From the NCBI GenBank assembly GCA_028023455.1, contig JAQFVV010012395.1, forward strand, positions 1,614,001-1,678,000: 64,000 bases of DNA, given 5' to 3'. Positions within the stretch are counted from its first letter, which is position 1. Every line of letters begins with the position of its first letter. Under the pieces are notes generated by a model. That model ran no database searches. It was given only the letters and a program-made list of their open reading frames with translations, and was not told the origin of the DNA. Source of the DNA: Epiperipatus broadwayi (taxonomy: Eukaryota; Onychophora; Udeonychophora; Euonychophora; Peripatidae). The position numbers and the translations under genes were made by a program. Positions 44,320-58,150 of the stretch are shown here, in pieces.

Positions 44320-46415
44320 TTTGAGAAGAGGGCCCAGAATCACGGACAACTTCAACGGAAAATCACAATAAAATCTTCAGTAATTGATCCATCCATTGTG
44401 GAATAACTTTTTTACGATAAATAAAGTGATAAAAATAAAAAAAAATAAATTTTTTTTTAGGTACCCTTCGCTAAAAATATTCATAAAAAATCTAAAAATT
44501 GTCGTACAAAAAAAATTCTTAGATTTTTAGGTAGATGTCAAAATGGCGCAAAGAATGACGTATTGCGCATATGTGTGACGTTTACCATTCACGCGTAAAC
44601 TCAGTTCAAAATAGAAATTTCTAGAAAAGTCGTACTGGGTGTCAAAGGGTTATTAATGTTTGGTTTGATAAAATATATTTTATACATCAAATTATATATA
44701 ATCTACTTTTTTAAGAATAAGAACTCTGAGAATAAATCTGCAATTGATGTTTTTCATTAAGTTAAATAACTAATATTATCATTCTATCTTATATAACTTG
44801 GATTTTTTCAATGTTTTTCTTTCATATTTTATTTATAATAAATCTTATTCCAACATTTGCATCTTTATAGTGAAATACATATCCACTTTCCAAATCAATT
44901 GTTCTTTCACATTAGTTTTTAATTATCAATATTTTCAATTCAAGCAACTTTTTTTTTTGCTTAATTAAAAGTAGTCTACTGGTGTATATGGCAAAGTAAT
45001 TGCAACCTAGAATCATAATCCAGTTTTTTTTAACATCTTCTGATTTCATTTTCTATAAAATCATTGACTTTTACAGCTTCCAAAATATGAAGACCTTAAT
45101 TTATTTTTATCTATCAGTCTTATAATATAAATACATGCTTTCATGTGTTTATTCTGTCTCAAGAAAACCCATCTGCTATCTCAAAATCTATCAGATATCT
45201 GAGAATCATGATTATGGTGTTTTTGGTCTTGAACTCAGAAGTTTAAACAAAAAAATTTGTAATATTGGATGATGGTGTATTAATAATTTACTTTTCATAT
45301 TTGGTTCTTAGATGAATAATCAGAGTAAAAGTAGGTTCATTGATAAGAATATAAGAAGTGGATGTTAGAAACCCAATATGCTCAGTTTTTCAAATATATC
45401 TAAAGAAATCAGAGGATCATTCAAGTAATAGCAATTGTTTTGGAATCTTATTTGATTTAAAGCATCCTAATAATGCAAAAGACTTATTAATGATTATGAT
45501 GTAAATGAAAATATAAGATACTAAAATAAATTGTATTAAAGAAATAGCAAATATTGGCAAACTATCTCTGAGAAAAATGATCATTATTGTTGTAATGTTC
45601 GATTGTCTATTTTATCAGTTTTCTAATAGAGAATATATATATATAAGTTATCAGATTTTATTATTAAGATGTACCTCAGATAGGAAATGTTTAGGGATAA
45701 CAAGAAAATGAGGATTAAATGTTATAATAATAATTGTATTGCCTAAGTGCACAAATTTTACTTTCAGGCATACTGAAATTTGAGTATATGAGCTTCCATG
45801 CTCATGGTATTTGATAACAAGGTATTCCATAGAAGATGTGAATTCATGGTTAACAATAAATATATATTCAAAAATATATAGGAAAAAAAATCAAGTTTTT
45901 AAAAAATATATTGTAATTGACAATGTCTACATAGTTTGATTTTGTGAAGGATTAAACCAGAGCATAAGACTAAAATTAACTTTAATTGCAATTCGTGACA
46001 TTCACGAGAACCTGCAATTTGCCTAACTCACTGAACTAATATTACTACAGCTCTTAATCTCTCCTCTCAGATTCTCAATTTTCATCATGTATATATCTGG
46101 GCAGCTAATCAAGGGATTTCATACTCATGACAGATTTTAGCATTGCATTATTCTTCATTTAGGTCGTATCCTTGTACAGTCATCATTTTTATAAAGTATT
46201 TTCTATTTCATCATCATCACATAATATATGCACACAGTACATTCATGGTTAGATGATGTAATACAGAAAGAACAAAAGAATTACTTAATTTTAAATCTAA
46301 CAAAAATTCAGAATGTTAATAGATGTCAATGTATATAAGTAAGCAAGATTAGATCTTGAGAACTTATCAATTTGACATATATATAAAATCATATATATAT
46401 TAAACACTATCTATC
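44320..46415. other. Mostly A/T-rich spacer; possible DNA-transposon end near 44.64 kb
   Basis: A CpG-containing patch at 44540-44646 ends GTACTGGGTGTCAAAGGG next to TTATTAA. This resembles the CCCTTTG-type end and TTAA target of piggyBac-like elements, but no partner end was found. The remainder is A/T-rich without recognisable features. Confidence 0.4.
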
Positions 46416-46421
46416 GCTAAA

Positions 46422-46704
46422 ATAGAACATCATATAACATTACAATACAAGTCACAAAACAAAATTTTACTAAAATTCTTCTGAGGCCGTCAATCTTATG
46501 AAGAGATCCTTTCATATTAAAAGAAGTTGGTTTTTGAAGTGAATGACAGAAAGGGCTATTTTGTTATACATATATGTTGTTTATATCTTGTTGGATTTCA
46601 CTTGGAAAAGGTCTATTTGTTAATAGTTGAAATCATGATTGTGGAAGAATTTTAGTAAAATTTTGTTTTTTTGTCTAGTATTATAGTGTTACATGATTTT
46701 CTAT
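46422..46704. mobile_element. MITE with about 60-bp inverted termini
   Basis: The left arm (46422-46481) holds a 22-bp block starting at ACAAAATTTTACTAAAATT. Its complement forms the right arm (46644-46704). The outer parts ATAGAA.ATCAT.TAACA also match. The whole unit is 283 bp with a 160-bp interior and no coding. The target duplication is unclear, possibly TA, so the superfamily is undecided. Confidence 0.75.
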
Positions 46705-46709
46705 TATAT

Positions 46710-47105
46710 ATCATGTTGCTACATATAGATACATATATAACTAGATTAGCATGTAATGAACCCATCAAATTGTAAAATATTTAGTCTACTGCTAAAAATA
46801 ATAAATTAATTATATTTGTACATTAGATTATGGTATTTGATTCACTATATTTCACTGAGTAGTATTAAGTGAAATATTTTAGTAATATATATAACAGAGT
46901 ATAAATTTTAGTATTAATTTTAGAAATCAAATATATTTTCAACACATTAACACAACAACAACACAACAACATTCTACAATTTTAAAATCCATTTTTTATT
47001 CATTTGAATGCTATGGCTCTTTGATTCACCCTGTATTCATTTTATATAATAGAATAAGCTTCATTGGTCTTACTATTTCTGTTGCTTTTTTTTTTACAAA
47101 CTATT
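46710..47105. other. A/T-rich spacer, nothing recognised
   Basis: Apart from a short CAACA repeat near 46950 no feature was seen. The 66-codon plus frame starting at 47064 runs into the SINE and is chance. Confidence 0.5.
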
Positions 47106-47110
47106 TCAAT

Positions 47111-47249
47111 AATATCTGGATCAAAGTTGTCAAGTGTTGTTAGCCGAGAGGTCATCGCAGCCGCTTGCAAACAAGTAGTTGGTTGCAGACAGTTGTGGGT
47201 TCGCATCCCAGCCGATGCTATGACATATGAAAAATATCTGGATCAAAGT
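47111..47249 (+). mobile_element. Short tRNA-derived SINE, copy 2, with 17-bp target duplication
   Basis: The element (47128-47232, about 105 bp) shares with copy 1 at 29.3 kb the A box region TAGCCGAGAGGTCA (47141-47154), the B box GGGTTCGCATCCC (47197-47209) and the GATGCTATGACAT tail. AATATCTGGATCAAAGT is repeated exactly at 47111-47127 and 47233-47249. The acceptor-like stem is weaker than in copy 1 and the middle arm is different, so copy 2 is older or from another subfamily. Confidence 0.85.
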
Positions 47250-50200
47250 CATGACCATACATAGTTTGTAAAATTAATATTAAAGTTTACATTTTGTTAT
47301 AGTGATTATATATAATAATGGCATAGGTTCATTTCATTATGTAGATTGGTCACTTTTAAAATTACTGAACACATTTATATAAACCTGTTCTATTTCTGTC
47401 AATGATAAAATAAAAATTTATCCCAATATTTCATTTTTTAAAGCTATTAAATAATGTTATTTCACATTGTTTTAGAATGCAAAGAAAAAAATAATATTGA
47501 AAAAAAAAAAAAAATTATATAACTAACAGTTATAAAAAACATTTAAACTATTAGCATAATGAAAAATTATTTTATGGAGATTAGTGAGATAACTTTTTTT
47601 AAGTTATAGTATTTAATTTACCTAAATGAGAAAATACAATTATTAAAGTGTGTATTTATCATATTTTGGACATACGTAAACAAATGCTTTGGATTTAACA
47701 AGCTCATTTTTTTCATCCATGACATATCTTTATGTACATCATATATATCTTGGTTATTGATATTTGAACTAAACATCAAGCTCCTTTATCATTTTGTAAG
47801 TACACAATATATTTTAAATTGTAACCCAGATAAATACAGAGTACTATGTCCAAGTCACTTATAATACATCTTAATTTAAAACAAAAATAATTAATAAAAA
47901 TAGAAAATGTTTTACTATAGCTAAAGTACATTTTTTATAGATATGTTTTTTTACTGTACTTGTGAATTTTCAAAATTGTTTATATTTAAATGTATTTTTT
48001 AAAATTAGATTAGGCTAATATGTGTTTTTTTTTCTTTTTTTTATCAAACTAAGTTAAGTGAAACTTTGCTGACAATGAAAAAAAAAGTCACACCTATATT
48101 TTTTTAATCCTTTTATTATCTTTTAACATTTAATATAATTAAAAGAAATTTGAAAACTTTAATAGCTTTTAAATAAAAATTTAAAAAGCTTTAAATAAGA
48201 AAATATCAAATTCTTAAATATATGTAATTAGTGTGATATTAAAATTTATACATTTACTTCTGTACAGTTAGGGTGAAAATTGTTGATAAAATGCCATAGA
48301 TAAAATATTTAAGTGGTAATATAGTAATATTTTTTTACTACTTTCTAATTTTTTAATTTTTATTGTATACTTGTGGTTAAGGGATCAATGGATGGTATTT
48401 AAAACAAATCTAGTAGCTCCATTGTATTATAGTATAATATAAAATTAATTGAAAGACATCCCTTTCATTTTAAGATCTCTGTTCACAATCAATTTTATTG
48501 CATTGGAATCTTTCAACCATAGTTTTCATACTTGATGTAATCACTAATAGTTGCTGTCATTTTAATAGTAATTATTCTAATAACTCATGTACTTATTAAT
48601 TGTAACATATTTTGTACCATAATAATATAAATATACAATACTTTTTTTAAAAAAAATACTATAATGTACACCCACTGTTTTCAAATATATTTAGTAATGC
48701 TTATCTTTTTGTTATGAGATGTGCGAATTGTTGGTGATCCATTTGTGGCCATACAATTATCAAAGGGTATTGATCATTAAGTGAAAGATAATTTCTAACA
48801 AAAGAAAAAGGCTAATTCATAGATGCATTTTAAGTCAATACCAATCACCTATGGAATTTGTTGTCCCATTTGAATGGCAATCCATTTTATTATGCTAATC
48901 ATTAAATGTTTTTCCTGACTATATAAAACTGTAATGGAATACATGATTGCATCACACTTTTAAAATAACGTTTATTCATAAATAAAAAAATAACAGTATG
49001 TAAATATGAATGGGTTACATTGATACAAAATAAATCTAAGACTATAGTAAAGATATATTAATAAGACATACATAAGCTAGAATATTACTTTAGATGGAAA
49101 GAAAGTAAAAACAACAATAAAAACTGTAGCTAAAAAAATCAGAAAAGGTCACTCAAATTCACTATATTTATAAACCATATAATCTCCATGGTATCCTTCC
49201 TTAAAAAAAGATATTACTTCTACCTCATTAGATAATTTAAAACCCATCTCTGATTCCATTGTTAAATAAAATCATAGAATAACTTATAGGAGATAAAATT
49301 CAACTTGTTTTTTCTCTTCTCTTTCCAATTTGCTAAAAAGTCCATCATACCTGCAGTAATCAGACTTTTTAAGATAATAGTTGACCATATAAGATAATCA
49401 AGGGTATCAGACTTATATTTCAATACAATTGGATATTGAAGCTGCACTTGACTCATTTCTTTGATCAAATCTCAAACTTTTTCAAGACACATGACTCACT
49501 GTTAGTCTATTGCATGCATTGGATAATATGATCATTAACAGGTAAATACTCATCACCTTAAATGGTAAAACTTCTTTGGACTTTTCACTTTCAAAGCTCT
49601 ATATCACAAGAGTTTGTCTTTTCATAGCAATATAACCTTCACTACATGCAAAGGGGTGATATGGAGAGATGGAAGACATCATCCCCATAAAACTAATAAT
49701 TACAATTGAAGTAAATGAGTAAATATAAAAAATATCTAAAGAGCATGAGAACTTGAGTATGATTAAAACAATAGATAAGTAGTTAATTTACAATATAAGA
49801 ATAATTAAATCAGAAACTCATCAGCAATATCTTGTGTTTGAATCTAAAATAGGTACACTGTAAACAGGCTAATTATCTATATACTGCCAAACTTAGGGCA
49901 TAAATTTACAAACATTTATTTGGATGCCTATACTTATATGCTAAAATATTCTAAAAAGAAAAAATTATGCTAGGATACTGTGTCCATATGGTACCATGAG
50001 GTCAACTTTAAATTTGTAATTTAAAAAATGCAGTGAATAGAATTCAAAGTTATTATCTTGATGTCCAAACACAAACATAAACCCCACATTTAAATAACAA
50101 CTGTTATTGCTGTTTAAAGTTAGCTCAACATCACAAGACCATAGGAACTGTGATTGTGAATAAGAGAATGATAAATATAACACCCCACTCTATTTTCAAT

Positions 50201-53200
50201 AGTTTTACTAGAATGATGTAACCATTCCTAAAACACTGCTATAATGAAATTCAGTCACACACTGGTGGAATAAAGACAAAACTTATTTTTAGCAGTTACT
50301 TAATAAATTAATTAATAATTAAGAAAATTAGGAATGATGTGATAATATTAGTCAAACAAATACATTTTATTAAAAAATATAATTTTTTATAGTAAATATG
50401 ATTACCTAATTGTTATTTATTCATTAAATTAAATAATGCTTATTTTAATTAAATTATTTTCTTTTAGGAAAACAACTTTCACAATCAGAAATAAGAAAAT
50501 ATTAAATTAGTTAAAAACCCTTTTTATAATTTTGGAGAAAAAATCAAATCAAATAAAAAAAAAGTGTATTTCAAAAGAAAAGGTTAAATTAATCAAATTA
50601 TTCATTATTACTAATTATTGTTTTTATAAAAATATTTATAAATGAAGATATAACATTTACATTAAAATATCTGTTACCATGTTTTTTTTAAACATTTAAT
50701 AGTTGCAATTTTCAATAATATTTTTTTAGAAGTTCTCCATTAACACCTATTCCTGGGGTGATGTACACAGTCAAATTTTCTCCATTTTCGCAATAGAATA
50801 TTTTTAATCTTCTGCATAGAATGAATTTATCCATTTTTAAATTATTAATTTTCATGTCAAGTTAACACATGTAATGAATTTATTTCAAACTACTAATTTC
50901 CAGTCATGTTAACACATAATTCATACATTTTCTTCAATTTACTCATTTCCAGTCAGATTAACATATAAAAGTCATACTTTTGGATAAAAACAACAAAGCT
51001 TTTGCAGTTGGTGATATTCTCCTTGTTTATATTTTTCTAATGAATAAGTTAAATGATTAGGTTAGAATGATGCCTAGCTTTTAGCTAACATTTTTTTTTA
51101 AAACCCATTTTAGAAAACATTTTTTTTACTTGTGTGTTCTTTACAACTGAACTTCTGCTTCTGTCTTCTTTCAAGACTTTGAGGTCTACTCTGTCATCTA
51201 TTCTCCTATCTTATTTTTTGGAACAATCTTGCATCCACTTAATCACAATCTTGTTTCCAAAACCAAGTGGTTTTACTTATCTATGATAAAAAATAAATTC
51301 AAGTCATAAGAAAAAAATCATTTGTAGTTATTTTTCTCTTATGCCAAATAATATAATCTTTTAATTAACTTTGATTTGGTAAACATTGCCTTTTGTTTTA
51401 GAAAGAGGGAGACAGAAAGAGAAAAGGAAAACTTTAATTAATTAAAACAAAATTTAACAAAATGTTAAAACTTTATTTTTATATATATATTTCTTTAAAA
51501 AAGACTTTCCTTATTATTTTTTAAAATAGTTAAGGCTTTACTTCATTAGCATTTGAAATCAATTAATATATATATATGGGCTCTGCGCACAGATAATGAA
51601 GCTATTAAACAGATAATGAAGCTATTAAACATAAGTAAAATTATCAAAAGTTACTGCCAAGCTCTTTTGGGACAGTTTATAGTCCCATATTCATGGCTAC
51701 TTGTGTTTAGTTGAGAACTGTAAAATTAAAGTCTTCAATAATTTACTAAGGAGGCAAAAAGTATCCTATTAATTTTTTTAGCATTAAAAAATAAATTTAT
51801 TTACTGAAGAGAGATAATAAAAAATGTTTACATTATTTTTTTCACTCCCTTTTACAACCATTTATAACAAATTAATCTTATTCATTTAAGGAAAAATGTT
51901 TATAATTTTCAAATTACCATCTGGTGAAAAACATTTAATTAAATCAATTCTTATTATTAAAAAAGCACAATATGTTAGATTAAATTTAGTATTTCCCCAT
52001 TAATTAAAAACATTTTTAATTTAAGAAACTTGTATATTTGACATGGCCAGAGTTGGCCTCTGTCTACAATATTATAATATATATTTAATGACTTAAGAAT
52101 ATTGATTTTTTTCAAAGGGAAATACCTCATTCATCTTAATGTAAGTCTTGATTAATATGCAAAGCAGTACTCACTCAAATTTAATAATAAGTCATCAACA
52201 TGGTACATCCTCTCAGCAGATATTATGCTTTTTTTCATAGTAACTCTTCATAAATTTTTATAGTTTTTTTATGTTTCTATTAATTACTCCAATAATGGAA
52301 TAATATATAAAACAGCCCTTTTATTTCTATTGAAACTATTATAAATTCCCTATTTAAAGGACTCCTTTACCGTTTTGCAAACATTTTTCTTGTGTTAGTC
52401 TTCCTCAAAATTTCTTAACATTAAATTTATTATTTTTTTTATTAACAAAAAATTAGTTTAGTGATCATCGACTTAGTCTAAAAGCAGAGCATCATAGCAA
52501 TTACGATTGAAAATAAGCATAAATACATTAAGTAGTCTTTAGTTACATTGCATTTTCACACTTTACTTTCAGAGACCAATTCCTGTCTCCCATGGAAGCA
52601 TCACCCATTAAAAATAACTTTATTAAAGAATTTATAATATTTTCAAGTGTATCACTCCAACTTATTGTTACATTATATATGTTATACTTTGAACAATAAA
52701 ACATATTAAATCATACATTCTTGATATGTCACAACAGCCATATGATGTGATGATGTAAATACATAAATTACATATTCCTGAAAATTTAAAGTTTAAATTT
52801 CTTTATTTTTTTATTTTAAAACAATACAATCTTTAAAAACATCCAAAATTATTTTTTTATATCTAAGTATCTGCTGATGCTATCTCTTAGCTATTGATAT
52901 TCTTTATATGATCTGCTATTTCACCATTGTCACAATGTTCTGTCTAAAAAAAGAACATGCATATTTATATAAACATATTATTTTATCAGATAGTTGATGC
53001 AGCATCTTATATATATAATTAATAATCATTTAATCTTTAGAATTGGCTTTAAATATTTCTTCATATTAGTTGCATTCATTATTTTTTTCCTTTAATGCTT
53101 ATTTGTATGTATGTGTATTATGTAAGTATAGATATATATCTATTGTAAATTTGTTCTAGCTAATGAAAAATAATAAAATGTCGACCTTAAAATTGTTTTC

Positions 53201-56200
53201 TTCACCTTCTAACAATCATTGGTTTTATTATTTTCTACCTGTCTGCCTTTTACTGTATTAAATCTTTTTTATTTTTTTTCTATTTTTCTGGCTTCATTTC
53301 TTCTCAAGTCATCATTTGTCATTGTCAAATTTGATTTTATTAGTGCTGTTAAAAAAATAAAAAGGAAGCCAGATTTATTAAAAGTGTTTATTTTTAGGCA
53401 ACTAGTTTTGAATATGTGCAAAAGTGCATTCTTACGTTCTTATGTGTGTTCACTGTATATATATGTTAATGCTAATTTCTCATCTGTCTTTTGCTTAAGC
53501 AGATCACTTAAAACCTTATATAGCATTGTCAGATTTAATCAAACATATATATATATGTATTAAATTCGCATAGATATCAGTTATTTATGCCTCAGACTAA
53601 GGTCACACATTGAGAAAATAAATATTTTTGATGTTTCAGAAATCCGTTGATGTGTGATATATAGATTCTTTATCCTTTTATTATTATCAGTTACCCAGTA
53701 CTGACAGTGATAAAAAAATATCAATAAATATGAGGGCATTCAAAAATTTCCCTGAAAATGTAAATAAAAAAACAAGGATAATTTCAAACTGAGATATTGA
53801 TAAAACAAGTCTCATTAAGCTTATGTTCACATCCATTTTTTGAATTTTTTTTTTTTGTAAATATTTTAGAGCCCCACTAGTAATTTTTTGTGATGTCCCA
53901 CAAACCTCAATTGACTCTATGAATACCTATATAAGTATAAAATAAAGCAATGGAATTAAATTTATAATTTTCAATATACCAATATATAAATAAGTAAAAG
54001 CTATAGCTAGTTTATGGACGATTGCCATCTAACTATAAATAATACTCAAGAAAGTAAACATGGCATATATTATCTATATGATTTGATTTATTTATACATT
54101 GATGTATAGAGTATTGTGGAGTTAATTCTAGTGTTTTGTGTTATTGTTTATTATTTTATCTGATATTACATATGTAAGCATGTGTATAGATTTGTTAATA
54201 ACAAGCAGTGACAAATCACATTTAATGATAATCAAGGGTTTTTGATTGATTGCTAAATGGTTTGATCTATCTTTTTGCAGAGATCATAAACACATTCCTA
54301 TATAAATTTAATTATAATATTCATTTTTTTATAATTTATATTAAAACCTCATGTTATGACTTGTTGCTTAGACATGAAGTAGTTATAACTTAGATATAGT
54401 AAATGAGGAGAATATTAACTATATTTTTTTTGTGTGATTCTCTAAATATTTCAAGTTGCTTAAAATTATATAGAATTATGGGTTAGTTTCAGATCAATTT
54501 AGCAGAAATGATTGGTGGTTCGCATTCATAAGTTTAGCATGCTTGAAGTTTCAGATTACTAACTCAAATAAAACCATTGGATTTAGGCAATTTGTAGTTG
54601 TAGCAGTAACTATATTATGTGATAAAAATAACTAGAAACCTATAGTAGACTGAGAAATTTGTAATATAAGATCTAAGATATTACAAATAGGAAAAAAACA
54701 GTCAAAATGGATTAATTATTCCACACCCTTTATTTAATAAAAATAGATGTATTAATCATCAATTAGGTTTAATATATCTGTGTTAAAATCATATGTTAAT
54801 CTCTAATTTAACAAATAATTAGTAATAATTATTAATATATTTAAGTAAAATGGATGATGTCAAATGTGTGAATCAGAAATGTTAGCACTTGTAAATTAAA
54901 TTATAGTAATTTGATATATTATTTTATAGATAATCAAGTCACATGTTAATACAATGCTTATATAAGTAAAGCCTTATATGGTTTAATGCATTGATGGAAT
55001 GACAAATCTGGGAGATATGATTCCAGCTTTATCAATTCCAGGACTCAGCCTTCTTATGAAATCTCAGGCAATAACCTATTTGACCATATATATTATAATG
55101 GGATGAAGTGAAGAGGGTTTATATAGGAGAAAAGTGAATATAGGCATAGAAAATTAGCAGTAAGCTAATCACTATTCAGTAGTCAATAATCATCCTTTGT
55201 GAATGGATTCAAAAGACATATACTATAAAATATTATGCTAATCATCATGTCAATGCCAAACTTGTGAAGAGCAATTATAAATATTTTTTCCTGCATTCAT
55301 GAACATAAATGCTATAAAAGTAATCATATATCAAAAATGTGAGCTCATTATAGCAATGCTGATTACCATTAATGCTCAAAGCTATTAGGTACTATGATAA
55401 ATTACTGGTCATCAATAAACTAATAATCATCATAAAACATATAAAATCATCTGAATGATTTTTATTACCCTAGTACCATCCAAATCATTCTAAAGAGAAT
55501 CATGTAGATAAGATATTCACGCATAGTATATCCATTATATCCAGAACTAGGGCCATGGTTAGCAAGGGCTTTGTGACCATAAACAACACAGGCACCATTT
55601 ATATTAGTATTAAATACCATTACTGGAATAACTTAAAATAATGATTAATGAATTTATTGAATAATAAGAAATAAATAATAAAAAATGAAAGGTTTGATAA
55701 ATATTCTAAAATACAAATAGATCATTTTGATTTTGACTGTTTCCAAACATCAGAAAATATTTCCATACATTGAAAAACAAAACTACACATATATACAACA
55801 TTGTGTGTATTGTAATTTATAAGTAGTAAATAAGCACAAATATGTATCATGCACATGTATCTAATACCAGTCACTAATAAACCAATGTATATTCCATTTT
55901 AAATAATTACAAATAATTGTGTTGAATGTATATACCATACAAACTAAATTCACTTGCATATTCCAATATAAAATATTTTAATTATTAATTATCTTAACCT
56001 TTAAACTGAATTATTTTCTCAATCTAATTATATAAATATATTAAAACTCAATCCCAAAACTGGCAATTTCATTATATTTTTTAAACTCTAAAACAAAATT
56101 TTTATGAATGATATAATAAAATTAAAAGAAAATATAACTAGAATTTTTTTTTCTGAATACTTTTAAACTCATCTGTAGTTGTCTATTTTTTTCTAAACAC

Positions 56201-56410
56201 TTTTTCTCACAAGAGAATAATTTATTCTGATTATTCAGTAATACAGTTAAATATTTATTTTCTTTAGGGCAGTAAGTGGAAATAAAAGGTCAATTTTCAG
56301 CTTAGGAAAAAAAACAAAATCCTTAATTTGGTCAACTGATTGGAACTATTATATCTCTGCTTGTCATTTTGATGCTTGATCATCATATATCCTCCCAAGT
56401 AACAGACCAT
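47250..56410. other. Long A/T-rich spacer, nearly featureless
   Basis: No motif-bearing frame, tRNA-like box or convincing element end was found in these 9 kb. The largest frame (53219-53563, 114 residues) is Phe/Leu/Ser-rich and has no signature or supporting context. A 20-bp duplication lies at 51589-51628. The 48787 region echoes the unit at 5008. The 54.95-55.6 kb part has more mixed composition but could not be read as protein. Confidence 0.5.
51589..51628. repeat. Perfect 20-bp tandem duplication
   Basis: ACAGATAATGAAGCTATTAA occurs twice in direct succession. Confidence 0.9.
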
Positions 56411-56413
56411 CTG

Positions 56414-56414
<1 letters not shown>

Positions 56415-56467
<53 letters not shown>

Positions 56468-56497
56468 GTTGTTGTTGTTGTTGTTATTATTATTACT
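56415..56497. repeat. (TTA)n-(GTT)n-(ATT)n microsatellite
   Basis: About 17 TTA units, then about six GTT units, then further ATT units. It is the longest simple repeat in the window. Confidence 0.95.
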
Positions 56498-56565
56498 GGA
56501 ATAAAATTAATATGATTATTATTTAAGCATCTTATATAGATATAAAATGATGAAGTAAGCTTATA

Positions 56566-57000
56566 GATTATTATTGATATTGGAATTATCTAAATGTTGA
56601 CTGATTTCTATAAATTTACTTATAAATCTATCTAGCCTTGAACACAATGTACTTATTATTTAGGTAATACATTGTTGAAATGCAATTTGAAAGTTATGGT
56701 TTGCAGTTTGAATGTTATAATTGATTATTTGCTAGTCTGCATTCAGAACAGATTATATTTACTTGTTTAAGGAGGAGGTTTATTTAAACTTCTTTGTAGC
56801 AATAATTTCAGTCTCTGTGGTCAAGTTACAATCTTTACTTTCTATATTGGACCATAAATTAATAAAAGTGGGATTCCATCTTTATTAATAAAAGGAGATT
56901 GGCTTGACAACAGATTGAGATTGTTGATTGTTATTGATATTGGGATTGTCTAAGTGTTGACTGACTTCTATGAATGTTTACATATGTATTTTAATTTACA
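56566..57000. repeat. Local direct repeat pair, about 360 bp apart
   Basis: TTATTGATATTGG-ATT-TCTAA followed by TGTTGACTGA-TTCTAT-AAT occurs near 56570-56625 and 56928-56985 in the same direction. The pair may be an old tandem duplication or two copies of a dispersed repeat. Confidence 0.55.
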
Positions 57001-57540
57001 ATGTTAATACAGTTGCTAGTTCTCTTCATTCAATTTAAGCAGGTTGATATATTGACCATCACAGACAGCCATAAATAAAAAGTAACTAACTGTTAATCTT
57101 GTTTAAATATATTGAATTTAATATTTAAATTTAACTTTTTAACCTAATATTTTTACATCAGAATTTTAAATTATTATTTCTATTTATATTTTATTAATTA
57201 TAATGTATTTAAATATTCTTAGGTAAATAAGTAAGTGCTAATTACATGTATGTGCTACTCTGCTGGTGGAGTCACTGGCAATAAACCAAAATAGAGAATG
57301 CTAATCAATAAGTTTCATTTTTATATGCTTTTATTTTACTTATTCTATTTTTTTTTTATCCATGACTGTCTGAGAAATCTTATAACTCAATTTTCATCCA
57401 TATACCAATATCTCATTTAATAGAAATTTTGCATGCATATGTATTCTCAATGGCAGTACATTTTTTTACAGTTTGCAAAACAATTTTAGCATACAAATTA
57501 TATTTTTAGGTTTATATGACATTCAGTACTTTTGGAAGTA
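57001..57540. other. A/T-rich spacer, nothing recognised
   Basis: No coding-like frame or element end was seen. Confidence 0.5.
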
Positions 57541-57544
57541 TTGT

Positions 57545-58150
57545 CATCTAGTGATATTAAATTATATTTAAACTTCATTCATAATTTCTGGAAGTAGAAA
57601 AAATACATCAAAAAGTAAAAAAAATAAATTCTCTTCAGCTTTCACATATAAAAACATGGAGCAATCACATTTAGAAATTGAATCATCAATCTATTCATTA
57701 GCTCATTTGTAACTAGTTCTTACTTTCTTGTATCAATGATAAATGAATATTAGTTGATACGATTGGATAAAGATGTTGGAATTGATACAGTTTCTAAACA
57801 TGACTGCTCCATGTTTTTATTTGTGGAAGCTGAAATATAGTGTTATTAAATTCCATCTTAACTTCCTTCATTTGTAATTTCTGGAACTATAATAAAACAA
57901 AAAGTAGAAATAAAAAAAAAGTATGAAATTCTTTTAAGAAATGCTTTTATTTACATAAAAGCATTCTTTTGGGTGTTTGTGTGTGAAAGCTAAAATATGG
58001 TAGAGTAAATTGTATCTAAAGATTCTTTGTAATTTCTGAAACTATTAATTTTTTTTTTTAAAGAAACACTTTATTCCTATAAATTATCTCTAAAAAAACC
58101 CACCATGGGGCATTCATGTTTAGGTATTACATCAATGCTAATCTCTTTGT
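57545..58150. repeat. Fold-back-rich repeat cluster
   Basis: AGCTTTCACATATAAAAACA with TGGAGCAATCACATTTAGAAA (57640-57680) is inverted at 57790-57835. A direct module ending GTAATTTCTGGAACTA recurs near 57590, 57880 and, weaker, 58040. GTGTGTGAAAGC near 57980 adds another inverted piece. The order suggests overlapping MITE copies in both directions. Confidence 0.55.

Noticed and set aside
53219-53563. 114-codon plus-strand frame, hydrophobic
   Set aside because: Phe/Leu/Ser bias follows T-rich DNA. No signal peptide cleavage context, motif or neighbouring exon supports it.
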